This document shows positions 16,992 to 25,014 of a stretch of DNA of 64,000 bases, piece by piece. Source of the stretch: RECM01 sp047921215 (GTDB lineage Bacteria; Bacteroidota; Rhodothermia; Balneolales; Cyclonatronaceae); the NCBI GenBank assembly GCA_047921215.1, contig JBLRWO010000001.1:186001-250000 (forward strand), in the 5' to 3' direction. Below the pieces are notes generated by a model. It was given only the letters and a program-made list of their open reading frames with translations, had not been told where the DNA came from and did not search any database. The position numbers were made by a program, and so were the translations under genes. Position 1 is the first letter of the stretch. Each line of letters begins with the position of its first letter.

Positions 16992-17201
16992 TTTGCGCGG
17001 GGTATCATTTATATTTAAAGGTGAGCCTTAGCCACTGCCTGCACCGGACACCGTAAAAACGATTTTAAATATACAAAAATTCCCCCCTATTTTAGAGAAA
17101 TGAACGATATTTGATGCACAATGCACATCGAATAAAATGGCAATCCGTGACTGGCCGGCCAAAGTGCCTAACCCTCAACTACTTGAAGCTTCCTTCCCGA
17201 A

Positions 17202-17741
17202 ATGAGTAACCACACCGAAAATACCTATTCCCTGCAACCGGATTGGCAGCACTATTTTATACCTTTTGTAATAGCAATGCTGCTCATTCCGGTATTGTTT
17301 ATCGGTATGTTCATCATCTACTATTACCGGACCCTGTTGATGGAAACCTGGTACCATATCGGCAACGACCGCATTACGAGATCGTTCAGAAAAAACCATT
17401 CGCAGATCATGCTGTCGGAGATTACCGATATGGATGTAACCTATAACATGCTGCACAAAAAGTTCGGGCTTGGCAATGTTCATATCAGAGGTGCAGGCAA
17501 GGAAGTGATTCTGGAGGGTGTAAGTAATCCTGTGCAACTTGTGGAAACCATTCAACTGGCGGTTGACCAGATTCAACTGGCCAGACAGACCGAACTCAAA
17601 CCGAAAAATGATTTTGAGGATCTGAAAACCGGGGCGGCCGATCAGATGAATTACCTGGTCGGCCTTTGGCAACAGGGGCTTATCACCAACGAGGATTATG
17701 AGCTCGAGAGAAAAAAATATGTTCGTAAAGCCGGCAACTGA
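17202..17741 (+). CDS. PH-domain (YdbS-like) membrane protein with C-terminal SHOCT-like segment
   Basis: 179 residues. One strong membrane helix (about 19-42, FIPFVIAMLLIPVLFIGMFIIYYY) precedes a bacterial PH-like domain (ITRSFRKNHSQIMLSEITDMDV, then KFGLGNVHIRGAGKEVILEGV and a helix). The last 30 residues (QMNYLVGLWQQGLITNEDYELERKKY) look like a SHOCT oligomerisation motif. This combination is common in small membrane proteins of unknown function. It is divergent from ccmC with about 210 bases between, and has no downstream partner. Confidence 0.7.
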   Translation: MSNHTENTYSLQPDWQHYFIPFVIAMLLIPVLFIGMFIIYYYRTLLMETWYHIGNDRITRSFRKNHSQIMLSEITDMDVTYNMLHKKFGLGNVHIRGAGKEVILEGVSNPVQLVETIQLAVDQIQLARQTELKPKNDFEDLKTGAADQMNYLVGLWQQGLITNEDYELERKKYVRKAGN

Positions 17742-18046
17742 TTTCCTGACAATTTCACTTACCACGCTCAAATGACCGGCTGTTCTTCCATGAAAAACAC
17801 CTGAAATTGCATGGATTAGGAGAATAATTGGAGCCGTTTTGACACAAATTTAAGTTTTTTTTAAATTTATGAAATTTTAGTATCAAAGCGCTTCCCAACT
17901 GCATCCGGTTTAAGAAAATTTGGGGGTTTATTATAAATCATTTAGGCAATAGTTGTTATATGATTAATATTTTTAACCATTGAATGAGCATTATCACACG
18001 ATATCAGAACTTATTTATGTCTGAAGGGTTGACATGTTGTGTCTAA
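17742..18046 (+). promoter_or_regulatory. Spacer with possible promoters of the ilv-leu operon
   Basis: About 300 AT-rich bases upstream of the leader ORF. A sigma70-like pair, TTGACA at 17839-17844 and TAAATT at 17862-17867 (17-base spacer), overlaps the palindrome AAATTTAA-GTTTTTT-TTAAATTT at about 17847-17869. A second TTGACA lies at 18029-18034 without a well-spaced partner. No exact TAnnTTTG box was found. Either site would give a long transcribed leader before ilvB. Confidence 0.3.
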
Positions 18047-18274
18047 ATGACAATACTACGACAGGACAACAAGCCTGATCATAATCAATGCTGTTTGAAT
18101 ACACAGAACACACATATCAACCAAACCCGATACGGACGCAGTAACTCCGGAACACGGTCTGCCGTTTCTGTTATTCCCTCCTTGCATGGTGCCACTCCCG
18201 ACATCATTATCAGCATTATTATTATCAGTCTACTAGTCCTTGGGATTTTCTCTGAGCTACTAATTATTAGCTGA
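18047..18274 (+). CDS. Ile/Leu-codon-rich leader peptide of the ilv-leu operon
   Basis: A short ORF of 75 codons whose end is strikingly rich in branched-chain codons. The last 23 codons include ten Ile, five Leu and one Val, reading DIIISIIIISLLVLGIFSE and then LLIIS before TGA. Four of the five Leu codons are CTA, which appears rare in the operon genes. An in-frame TTG at 18182 would give a 30-residue peptide, close in size to the 32-residue E. coli IlvL. It lies about 310 bases upstream of ilvB on the same strand, followed by pairing RNA segments. The role as an attenuator leader is inference from composition and position; translation is not shown. Confidence 0.6.
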   Translation: MTILRQDNKPDHNQCCLNTQNTHINQTRYGRSNSGTRSAVSVIPSLHGATPDIIISIIIISLLVLGIFSELLIIS

Positions 18275-18280
18275 AAAACA

Positions 18281-18385
18281 GAGGTCATCCCTTAGCCTGC
18301 CTTCCGCAACACTGCATTCTCACACATTACAAGACAAGCACCAAGGGTTGACCTCAGAAGAAAACTGTGAACTTCATAAGGTCAA
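18281..18385 (+). promoter_or_regulatory. Alternative-pairing RNA segments (candidate ilv attenuator)
   Basis: Segment A, GAGGTCATCCCTT (18281-18293), starts 6 bases after the leader stop. It pairs with segment B, AAGGGTTGACCTC (18343-18355), over 13 positions with one mismatch. Part of B, TTGACCT (18348-18354), can instead pair with segment C, AGGTCAA (18379-18385). A:B and B:C exclude each other, the logic of a ribosome-controlled attenuator. No U-run follows B:C, so a classical intrinsic terminator is not visible; the output could be Rho-dependent or another mechanism. Confidence 0.45.
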
Positions 18386-18587
18386 TACATGCAAAACGGA
18401 AACATCCATAACGCAACATCCAACGTAATGTCCGGAGTCTTGAGCGAGAAACTGCCAGTACGATTTCCGTCTGTAATTGCCCTTCCTGACAGCGCACGGG
18501 GCGGTATTACGAATTCCAAAAGGAAAACGGATTTCCATTCAGTCTGCTAAATCCAAAACCACTACACCGAACAACAGATCAAACATT

Positions 18588-20354
18588 ATGTCCGTCACAG
18601 TAAAAACATCTCAACAGACACAGGTTAAAGCTGAAACAAACGGCCATACAGCCTCAGTTGATACCAAAGTAATGACTGGAGGCGAAATTCTGATTCAAAG
18701 CCTCATCGATATGGAAGTAGATACGGTTTTCGGATACCCGGGCGGTGTGGTTCTCGGGGTGTACGACGACCTGTACCGGCATACCGAACTCAGGCATATC
18801 CTGGTGCGCCATGAGCAGGGAGGTACGCATGCGGCCGAGGGGTATGCCCGGATGACCGGAAAGCCCGGCGTTGTGCTGGTCACATCCGGACCCGGCGCCA
18901 CCAATACCGTTACAGGCATAGCCAACGCCTATATGGATTCCATTCCCATGGTCATTTTCACCGGTCAGGTAGCCTCTACCATGATCGGCAACGACGCGTT
19001 CCAGGAAGCCGATATTGTAGGCATCACCCGCCCGATTACCAAGCACAGCTACCTGGTCAAAAAGGTGGAGGACCTGCCCAAAATTATCCGTGAGGCCTTC
19101 CACATTGCTGCTACCGGGCGGCCCGGACCCGTACTCGTAGACCTCCCGAAAGACATGCTTTTCAGCAAGGGTGCCTACCAGAAAAACCATCCGGTCAAAA
19201 TTCGAGGTTACCGGCATGACGCAGATGGAGATGATGCACAGATCCGGAAAGCCGCCGAACTGATCCGCGTGGCTGAACGTCCGCTCATCTACGCCGGTGG
19301 CGGAGTGGTGATGGGTGAGGCCTGGGAAGAACTCCGTGAATTTGCTTATAAAACCGGCATCCCTGTAACCACTACATTGATGGGTCTGGGTGCCTTCCCC
19401 GAATCACATCCGCAGGCACTCGGTATGCTGGGCATGCACGGCACCTGGTACGCCAACATGGCAATTCAGAGCTGTGATGTACTCATAGCTGTGGGAGCCC
19501 GCTTCGACGACCGTGTGACCGGCCGCGTGAAAGACTTCTCCCCTCTCTCCAGGAAAATCCACATTGATATCGACCCGGCCTGCATCAATAAAAATGTGGA
19601 AGTGGAAGTCCCTGTGATCGGCCACGTTAAAAATGTACTTTCCCGGCTCATCCCGCAGGTTGACAAGGCCGATATCGGCGGATGGATCAGCCAGCTTGAT
19701 ACCTGGAAGGAAGAACATCCGCTCAGATGCCCGATGGAAAAAGATGTGATCACTCCACAGTGGATGATCCGCAGGATCTCGGAATTTACCAATGGCGATG
19801 CCATTGTGGTTACTGATGTGGGTCAGCACCAGATGTGGGCGGCCCAGCACTACACCTACAACCATCCCCGCTCGTGGATATCCTCTGGCGGGCTCGGCAC
19901 CATGGGATTCGGCTTCCCGGCGGCAATGGGTGCCAAGATCGCCTGCCCCGACCGTGAGGTGGTATGCATAACCGGCGACGGCGGCTACCAGATGACGACC
20001 TTTGAACTGGCAACGGCCGTTCACTACAAAGTGCCCGTGAAGATTGCCGTTATGAACAACGGCTACCTCGGCATGGTGAGGCAGTGGCAGGAGCTTTTCT
20101 ATGGCGGCCGCTACTCGCATTCCCATCTGGCCCCCGGCAACCCCGATTTTGTGAAGATGGCAGAGAGTTACGGCGCGATCGGGATGCGGGCCCGCACTCC
20201 CGAAGAACTCGACAGGGTTCTCGCTGATGCGATGAAGGTGACCGATGTGCCGGTGGTTATGGATATAGTTGTGCCGGAAGGCTATAACGTTTACCCGATG
20301 ATCCCACCCGGGGCTGCGGTACACGAAATGGTTGAAGAAGACCCCAAACCCTGA
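18588..20354 (+). CDS. ilvB: Acetolactate synthase, large (catalytic) subunit
   Basis: Condenses two pyruvates to acetolactate (valine/leucine), or pyruvate with 2-oxobutyrate (isoleucine). TPP enzyme of 588 residues. Visible motifs: FGYPGGVVLGVYDDL with the catalytic Glu in RHEQGGTHAAEGYAR, the FAD-domain run GARFDDRVTGR, and the TPP motif GDGGYQMTTFELATAV...MNNGYLGMVRQWQ, read in parts. The frame is open back to 18477, but the ATG at 18588 begins the first plausible N-terminus, which still carries about 25 polar residues before the conserved TGGEILIQSL. It is followed 6 bases later by ilvN. Confidence 0.96.
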   Translation: MSVTVKTSQQTQVKAETNGHTASVDTKVMTGGEILIQSLIDMEVDTVFGYPGGVVLGVYDDLYRHTELRHILVRHEQGGTHAAEGYARMTGKPGVVLVTSGPGATNTVTGIANAYMDSIPMVIFTGQVASTMIGNDAFQEADIVGITRPITKHSYLVKKVEDLPKIIREAFHIAATGRPGPVLVDLPKDMLFSKGAYQKNHPVKIRGYRHDADGDDAQIRKAAELIRVAERPLIYAGGGVVMGEAWEELREFAYKTGIPVTTTLMGLGAFPESHPQALGMLGMHGTWYANMAIQSCDVLIAVGARFDDRVTGRVKDFSPLSRKIHIDIDPACINKNVEVEVPVIGHVKNVLSRLIPQVDKADIGGWISQLDTWKEEHPLRCPMEKDVITPQWMIRRISEFTNGDAIVVTDVGQHQMWAAQHYTYNHPRSWISSGGLGTMGFGFPAAMGAKIACPDREVVCITGDGGYQMTTFELATAVHYKVPVKIAVMNNGYLGMVRQWQELFYGGRYSHSHLAPGNPDFVKMAESYGAIGMRARTPEELDRVLADAMKVTDVPVVMDIVVPEGYNVYPMIPPGAAVHEMVEEDPKP

Positions 20355-20360
20355 TCGTTC

Positions 20361-20894
20361 ATGTCAGAGCAAACCGTAATACCACAACCCCGAAAAAAAA
20401 TGGCGAAACGCCACACGATCTCCCTCAAGGCCGTCTACGGATTTAACGCCCTCTCCCGCATTTCCGGGCTTTTCAGCGGCCGCGGTTTCAGCATCGACAG
20501 CATATCGTTCGGCGATGCTGAGGAGCCTGAAACATCGCGGGTAACCATCACCACCAGCGGCGACGAACGCATCATCGAGCAGATCACCTTCCAGCTCGAA
20601 AAATTGGTGGATGTGGTCGAGGTGAAAGACCTCACCTATGTACCCCATGTGGAGCGGGAGCTGGCCCTTGTGAAGGTGGGCAGCGATATGGCCAACCGGT
20701 CCGAGATCATGCAGATCGCCAATGTGTTCCGGGCCAAGGTTATCGATATCAGCCCTGAAAGTATGACCCTTGAAATTACCGGCAGCCGCGACAAGGTGGA
20801 TGCATCCATCACCATGCTCGAGCCCTACGGCCTGCGTGAAGTGGCCCGAACGGGTACCGTTGCCCTGCCCAGAGAATATCAACCCAAAGATTAA
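20361..20894 (+). CDS. ilvN: Acetolactate synthase, small (regulatory) subunit
   Basis: Regulatory partner of IlvB that normally confers valine feedback inhibition. 177 residues with an N-terminal ACT domain (HTISLKAVYGFNALSRISGLFSGRGF, about 17-42) and a second ACT-like half (ELALVKVG onwards). The usual first residues are replaced by a 15-residue basic extension. It sits 6 bases after ilvB and 26 bases before ilvC in the operon. Confidence 0.94.
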   Translation: MSEQTVIPQPRKKMAKRHTISLKAVYGFNALSRISGLFSGRGFSIDSISFGDAEEPETSRVTITTSGDERIIEQITFQLEKLVDVVEVKDLTYVPHVERELALVKVGSDMANRSEIMQIANVFRAKVIDISPESMTLEITGSRDKVDASITMLEPYGLREVARTGTVALPREYQPKD

Positions 20895-20920
20895 ACCCAA
20901 ACAACAGAAAACCTCCGGAT

Positions 20921-21952
20921 ATGAAACTCTATTATGACAACGATGCCAACATCAATTACCTCGACGGCAAAAAGGTGGCCATTCTCGGCTACGGAAGCCA
21001 GGGCCATGCGCACGCTCTGAACCTGCGCGACAGCGGTGTCGAGGTTGTGGTTGGCCTGCGCAAAGACAGCAAATCCTGGCATAAGGCCGAGGAAGACGGC
21101 CTTCGTGTTGCCGAAACCGCCGAAGCGGCCAAACAGGCCGATATTGTTATGATCCTGATGCCCGATCAGATCCAGGCCGATGTGTACGAACGCGATGTTC
21201 GTCCCCACATGAAGGCCGGTAACGCACTCGCATTTGCCCACGGCTTCAACATCCACTTCAACCAGATAAAGCCCAGCCCTGATGTGGATGTGTTCATGGT
21301 AGCCCCGAAAGGTCCCGGGCATCTCGTACGGCGCGTATTCACCGAAGGCCAGGGTGTTCCCTGCCTGTTCGCCGTTTATCAGGATGCCAGCGGTGCGGCG
21401 CGCGATATCGCCATGGGATACGCCAAGGCCATTGGAGGCACCCGTGCCGGCATCATCGAAACCAATTTCCGGGAAGAGACCGAAACGGATCTGTTCGGCG
21501 AGCAGGCCGTACTCTGCGGCGGCGTGACCGAACTTATCAAATACGGATTTGAAACCCTTGTCGAGGCCGGGTACAAACCCGAAGTCGCCTATTTCGAATG
21601 CCTCCACGAGCTCAAACTGATCGTTGACCTGTTCTATGAAGGCGGCATCGAAGGCATGTATTACTCCGTGAGTGAAACGGCCGAATACGGCGGGATGGTT
21701 GCCGGGCCGAAAGTAGTGGATTCAGGTACCAAAGACCGTATGAAGCAAGTACTGCACGATATTCAGAGCGGTGTATTTGCCCGTGAATTCATTCTCGAGA
21801 ACAAAGCCAATCAGCCGGTGATGAATGCCCTCCGCAGGGCCCACCACGAGCACCCGATCGAGCAGGTCGGTGCCAAACTGCGCCCCATGATGAGCTGGAT
21901 AAAAAACACCAAATCGAAAGATGATGCCAAAACAGTCAATACTACTGTTTGA
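20921..21952 (+). CDS. ilvC: Ketol-acid reductoisomerase
   Basis: NADPH-dependent isomerisation and reduction of acetolactate or acetohydroxybutyrate. 343 residues, the short class I form. The N-terminal Rossmann motif is LGYGSQGHAHALNLRDSG; the catalytic knotted domain carries ETDLFGEQAVLCGG and the Glu-rich metal site (YFECLHELKLIVDLFYEGG). The final coding bases overlap the cimA start by 32 bases in another frame, so the last residues (KDDAKTVNTTV) are constrained by both genes. Confidence 0.96.
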   Translation: MKLYYDNDANINYLDGKKVAILGYGSQGHAHALNLRDSGVEVVVGLRKDSKSWHKAEEDGLRVAETAEAAKQADIVMILMPDQIQADVYERDVRPHMKAGNALAFAHGFNIHFNQIKPSPDVDVFMVAPKGPGHLVRRVFTEGQGVPCLFAVYQDASGAARDIAMGYAKAIGGTRAGIIETNFREETETDLFGEQAVLCGGVTELIKYGFETLVEAGYKPEVAYFECLHELKLIVDLFYEGGIEGMYYSVSETAEYGGMVAGPKVVDSGTKDRMKQVLHDIQSGVFAREFILENKANQPVMNALRRAHHEHPIEQVGAKLRPMMSWIKNTKSKDDAKTVNTTV

Positions 21953-23528
21953 CACAACCCTCAGGGACGGGACCCAGGGCGAAGGAATCTGCTTTTCCGC
22001 CGAGGACAAGCTGAGGATCGCCCGCAGGCTCGACACGTTCGGTATACACTATATCGAGGGTGGTTGGCCGGGCTCCAATCCGAACGATCTGCGATTCTTT
22101 GAGAAGGCGCGCCGCGAGCACTTCCGTCACGCACGCATTGTTGCATTTGGGAGCACAATGCGATCCGGAGGCCGCGTCGAGGAGGATGCCAATGTGCGCG
22201 CCCTCCTCGAAGCGGAAACCCCAGCGGTTTCTGTATTCGGAAAGAGCTGGCTGCTTCATGTGGAGCAGGCACTGGCCATTACACCCGACGACAACTTACA
22301 TCTGATCCGGCAGACGGTAGCCTACCTGAAAGCACATGGTAGAGAAGTGATCTACGACGCAGAACACTTCTTCGATGGCTATAAAAGCAACCCCGGCTAC
22401 GCTGTCGCCACGCTGATGGCGGCTGCCGAAGCCGGAGCAGATGTACTTACACTCTGCGACACCAACGGGGGCACCCTGCCCTCCGAGATTGCCGCAATTG
22501 TGGTCGATGTGGTATCAAAGACTGAGACCCCGATTGGCATCCATACCCACAACGACTGCGAACTGGCGGTAGCCAATTCCATTGTTGCTATTCAGAACGG
22601 ATGCACCCTTGTTCAGGGAACCATCAACGGCTACGGTGAGCGCTGTGGCAATGCCAATCTCTGCTCCATCATCCCGAACCTGCAGCTCAAACTCGGCTAT
22701 GATGCTGTTCCCCATGAAAACATGAACCAACTCGCCTCACTCTCCCATTTTGTGAGTGAACTGGCCAACATGGCACCTGCCAGTAATCACGCATTTGTCG
22801 GCAAAAGCGCATTCGCCCATAAAGGCGGCATCCATGTGAGTGCCGTCATGAAAAATCCTGAAACCTACGAACACATTGCCCCGGAGCAGGTGGGCAATGA
22901 GCGCAGGGTACTCGTATCCGATCTTTCGGGGCGCAGTAATGTACTCTACAAGGCCAGGGAGCTTGATTTCGATCTGGATGTGGATAAAGAGACGGCATCC
23001 TGCATTGTTAAGGAATTAAAAGAGCTCGAAAACAACGGATACAACTACGAAGCGGCCGATGCATCTCTTGATCTGCTCATCCGCAGGCACACCGGCAGCG
23101 AGGATGCGATATTTGGTATCGAGGGTTTCCGCCTGCTGGTCGAGAAAGATGAGGCCAACAACATGCGATCGGAAGCTACTATCCGTGTTTCGGTTCACGG
23201 TGTAACCGAGCATACCGCAGCCGAGGGATGCGGCCCGGTACACGCCCTCGACATGGCCATGCGGAAAGCCCTGAGCAAATTCTTCCCTGAAATCGAAGAT
23301 ATGCAGCTCAACGACTATAAAGTGAGGGTACTCAACGAACAGGAAGGCACCCGCGCCCGTGTTCGTGTACTCATCGATTCCGGCTGCAAATCGGCCACCT
23401 GGGGTACGGTTGGTGTATCCGACAACATCATCGATGCAAGCTGGCAGGCTCTGATGGAAAGCTACGCCTACTTCCTGTACCATTACGCGAAAACAACCCA
23501 TAACAGCATCAAACAGAAAGTATCATGA
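21921..23528 (+). CDS. cimA: (R)-citramalate synthase
   Basis: Condenses pyruvate and acetyl-CoA to citramalate, the threonine-independent entry to isoleucine. 535 residues. The DRE-TIM barrel starts LLFDTTLRDGTQGEGICFS, has the metal-site HTHNDCELAVANS and the NGYGERCGNANL loop. A LeuA-type C-terminal regulatory domain (about 400-535, from TIRVSVHGVTEHTAAEGCGP) is present. The GTQGEG form and overall length fit CimA rather than LeuA; the substrate is inferred from family. It overlaps ilvC by 32 bases and leuA by 4 (ATGA). Confidence 0.9.
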   Translation: MMPKQSILLFDTTLRDGTQGEGICFSAEDKLRIARRLDTFGIHYIEGGWPGSNPNDLRFFEKARREHFRHARIVAFGSTMRSGGRVEEDANVRALLEAETPAVSVFGKSWLLHVEQALAITPDDNLHLIRQTVAYLKAHGREVIYDAEHFFDGYKSNPGYAVATLMAAAEAGADVLTLCDTNGGTLPSEIAAIVVDVVSKTETPIGIHTHNDCELAVANSIVAIQNGCTLVQGTINGYGERCGNANLCSIIPNLQLKLGYDAVPHENMNQLASLSHFVSELANMAPASNHAFVGKSAFAHKGGIHVSAVMKNPETYEHIAPEQVGNERRVLVSDLSGRSNVLYKARELDFDLDVDKETASCIVKELKELENNGYNYEAADASLDLLIRRHTGSEDAIFGIEGFRLLVEKDEANNMRSEATIRVSVHGVTEHTAAEGCGPVHALDMAMRKALSKFFPEIEDMQLNDYKVRVLNEQEGTRARVRVLIDSGCKSATWGTVGVSDNIIDASWQALMESYAYFLYHYAKTTHNSIKQKVS

Positions 23529-24733
23529 AACGACAGATCCAGATTTTCGACACCACCCTGCGCGACGGAGAACAGTCGCCGGGATTCAGTATGAATGTGA
23601 AAGAAAAACTGCGTCTGGCACTACAACTGGAAAAGCTCGGCGTTGATGTGATTGAGGCCGGTTTCCCCATCAGCTCGGAGGGTGATTTTCGTGCGGTAAA
23701 AGAGATTTCTGCGGCCATTAAACATTCGACCGTAGCAGGTCTTTGCCGTGCCCGGCATGCTGATATTGACCGGGCCTGGGATGCGCTCCGTTTTGCCAGT
23801 AAACCCCGTATCCATACCTTTATTGCCACATCCGACATCCACATGGAGCACAAACTCAGGAAAAACCGGCCGGAAGTGCTCCGCGATGCGGTCGATGCGG
23901 TAACACATGCCAGGCAATACTGTGATGACGTCGAATTTTCGGCCGAGGATGCCACCCGGAGCGATCCGGAGTTCCTGTTCGAGATATTCGAGGCCGTTAT
24001 ATCGGCCGGTGCAACGGTGATCAACGTGCCGGATACAGTGGGCTACGGTCTCCCCTGGGAATTCGGCAAACTGATTACCGATATCCGTGAGCGGGTGCCC
24101 AATATCGACCAGGCTGTGATCAGTGCCCACTGCCACAACGATCTCGGATTTGGTGTGGCGAACTCAATCATGGCCGTTCAGAACGGTGCGGGCCAGGTTG
24201 AGTGCACCATCAACGGGATCGGCGAGCGGGCGGGCAATGCCGCCCTTGAGGAGATCGTGATGGCCATGAGGGTGCGACACCTGGAATTTGAGTGCGATAC
24301 CCGGGTGAACCAGGAGGAGCTCTATCCCACCAGCCAGATGCTCACCCGGATTACCGGGATCGGAGTACAGCCCAACAAGGCGATCGTCGGGGAAAATGCC
24401 TTTGCACATGAAGCCGGCATCCATCAGGACGGGATGCTCAAAAACCCGCTTACCTACGAAATTATGACGCCGCGGTCGGTTGGTGTACCGGAGAACAAGC
24501 TGGTACTCGGAAAGCACTCAGGCCGCAACGCACTGAACGAGCGGCTGAAACATCTCGGTTTCGATTTTTCACGCGACGAGCTGAACAAGGTGTATGAAGG
24601 CTTCATCCGCATAGCCGACGAGAAAAAGGTTGTGCTCGACGAAGACCTTGTAAATCTTTCCACCAACGGCGTTACGGAGCTGGGGAGCAGGTTTATACAG
24701 CAGAATATGCAGCATTATCTGAATAAGTATTGA
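23525..24733 (+). CDS. leuA: 2-isopropylmalate synthase lacking the regulatory domain
   Basis: First leucine-specific step, from 2-oxoisovalerate and acetyl-CoA. The catalytic barrel starts IFDTTLRDGEQSPGFSM and has SAHCHNDLGFGVANS and INGIGERAGNAALEE; the linker subdomains run to about residue 400. The protein then stops at 402 residues, where typical LeuA continues for about 120 residues with the leucine-binding regulatory domain. The TGA stop falls on the first unit of an intergenic repeat array. It is coupled to cimA by an ATGA overlap. Homocitrate synthase activity is a less likely alternative given the neighbours. Confidence 0.9.
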   Translation: MKRQIQIFDTTLRDGEQSPGFSMNVKEKLRLALQLEKLGVDVIEAGFPISSEGDFRAVKEISAAIKHSTVAGLCRARHADIDRAWDALRFASKPRIHTFIATSDIHMEHKLRKNRPEVLRDAVDAVTHARQYCDDVEFSAEDATRSDPEFLFEIFEAVISAGATVINVPDTVGYGLPWEFGKLITDIRERVPNIDQAVISAHCHNDLGFGVANSIMAVQNGAGQVECTINGIGERAGNAALEEIVMAMRVRHLEFECDTRVNQEELYPTSQMLTRITGIGVQPNKAIVGENAFAHEAGIHQDGMLKNPLTYEIMTPRSVGVPENKLVLGKHSGRNALNERLKHLGFDFSRDELNKVYEGFIRIADEKKVVLDEDLVNLSTNGVTELGSRFIQQNMQHYLNKY

Positions 24734-24866
24734 GTAGTGAGTGTTGAGTATTGGGTAGTGAGTAGTGAGACATCAGACATCAGACAAAACACTTGAGATA
24801 TCAGATATGAGACATCAGACATCAGACTTGAGACATCAGACATCAGACATCAGACTTGAGACTTTC
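24729..24866 (+). repeat. Composite short-repeat array, copy 1 (after leuA)
   Basis: Two block types in order: units resembling TATTGAGTAGTGAGT (24729 to about 24770), then repeated GACATCAGACATCAGA-type units with TTGAGA interruptions (about 24769-24864). The leuA stop codon TGA (24731-24733) lies inside the first unit. The rest of the spacer to leuC (to 25014) holds nothing recognised. Confidence 0.85.
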
Positions 24867-25014
24867 AGATTCTTGTTGACGGATACTGGAAACCGGTGCT
24901 GTTTGCAGGATGTGGTATTGTATTTTGGAACGTACCGGTGAGCCGGTTTGGTGATTTGAGAACAGAGAACAGAAATTTTATAACATTCCATTTTAAACCA
25001 CGAGTAAATCAGAG

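Noticed and set aside
18186..18236. ATG-started 16-codon Leu-rich frame (MVPLPTSLSALLLSVY) overlapping the ilv leader ORF
   Set aside because: It is rich in Leu but has no Ile and ends before the pairing segments. The overlapping frame has far more Ile/Leu codons and ends 6 bases before segment A, so it is the better leader. It may simply reflect the frame-shifted ATT/ATC run.
18389..18550. 53-residue frame between the attenuator segments and ilvB
   Set aside because: No branched-chain bias, no family resemblance and no ribosome-binding signal; kept out as unsupported.
19404..20324. 306-codon minus-strand frame opposite ilvB
   Set aside because: Antisense shadow of a strongly conserved gene; His/Gly-rich without family features.
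24729..24866. Possible CRISPR array after leuA
   Set aside because: Units are about 7-15 bases, contiguous and degenerate, with no spacers and no cas genes; it is a simple tandem array.
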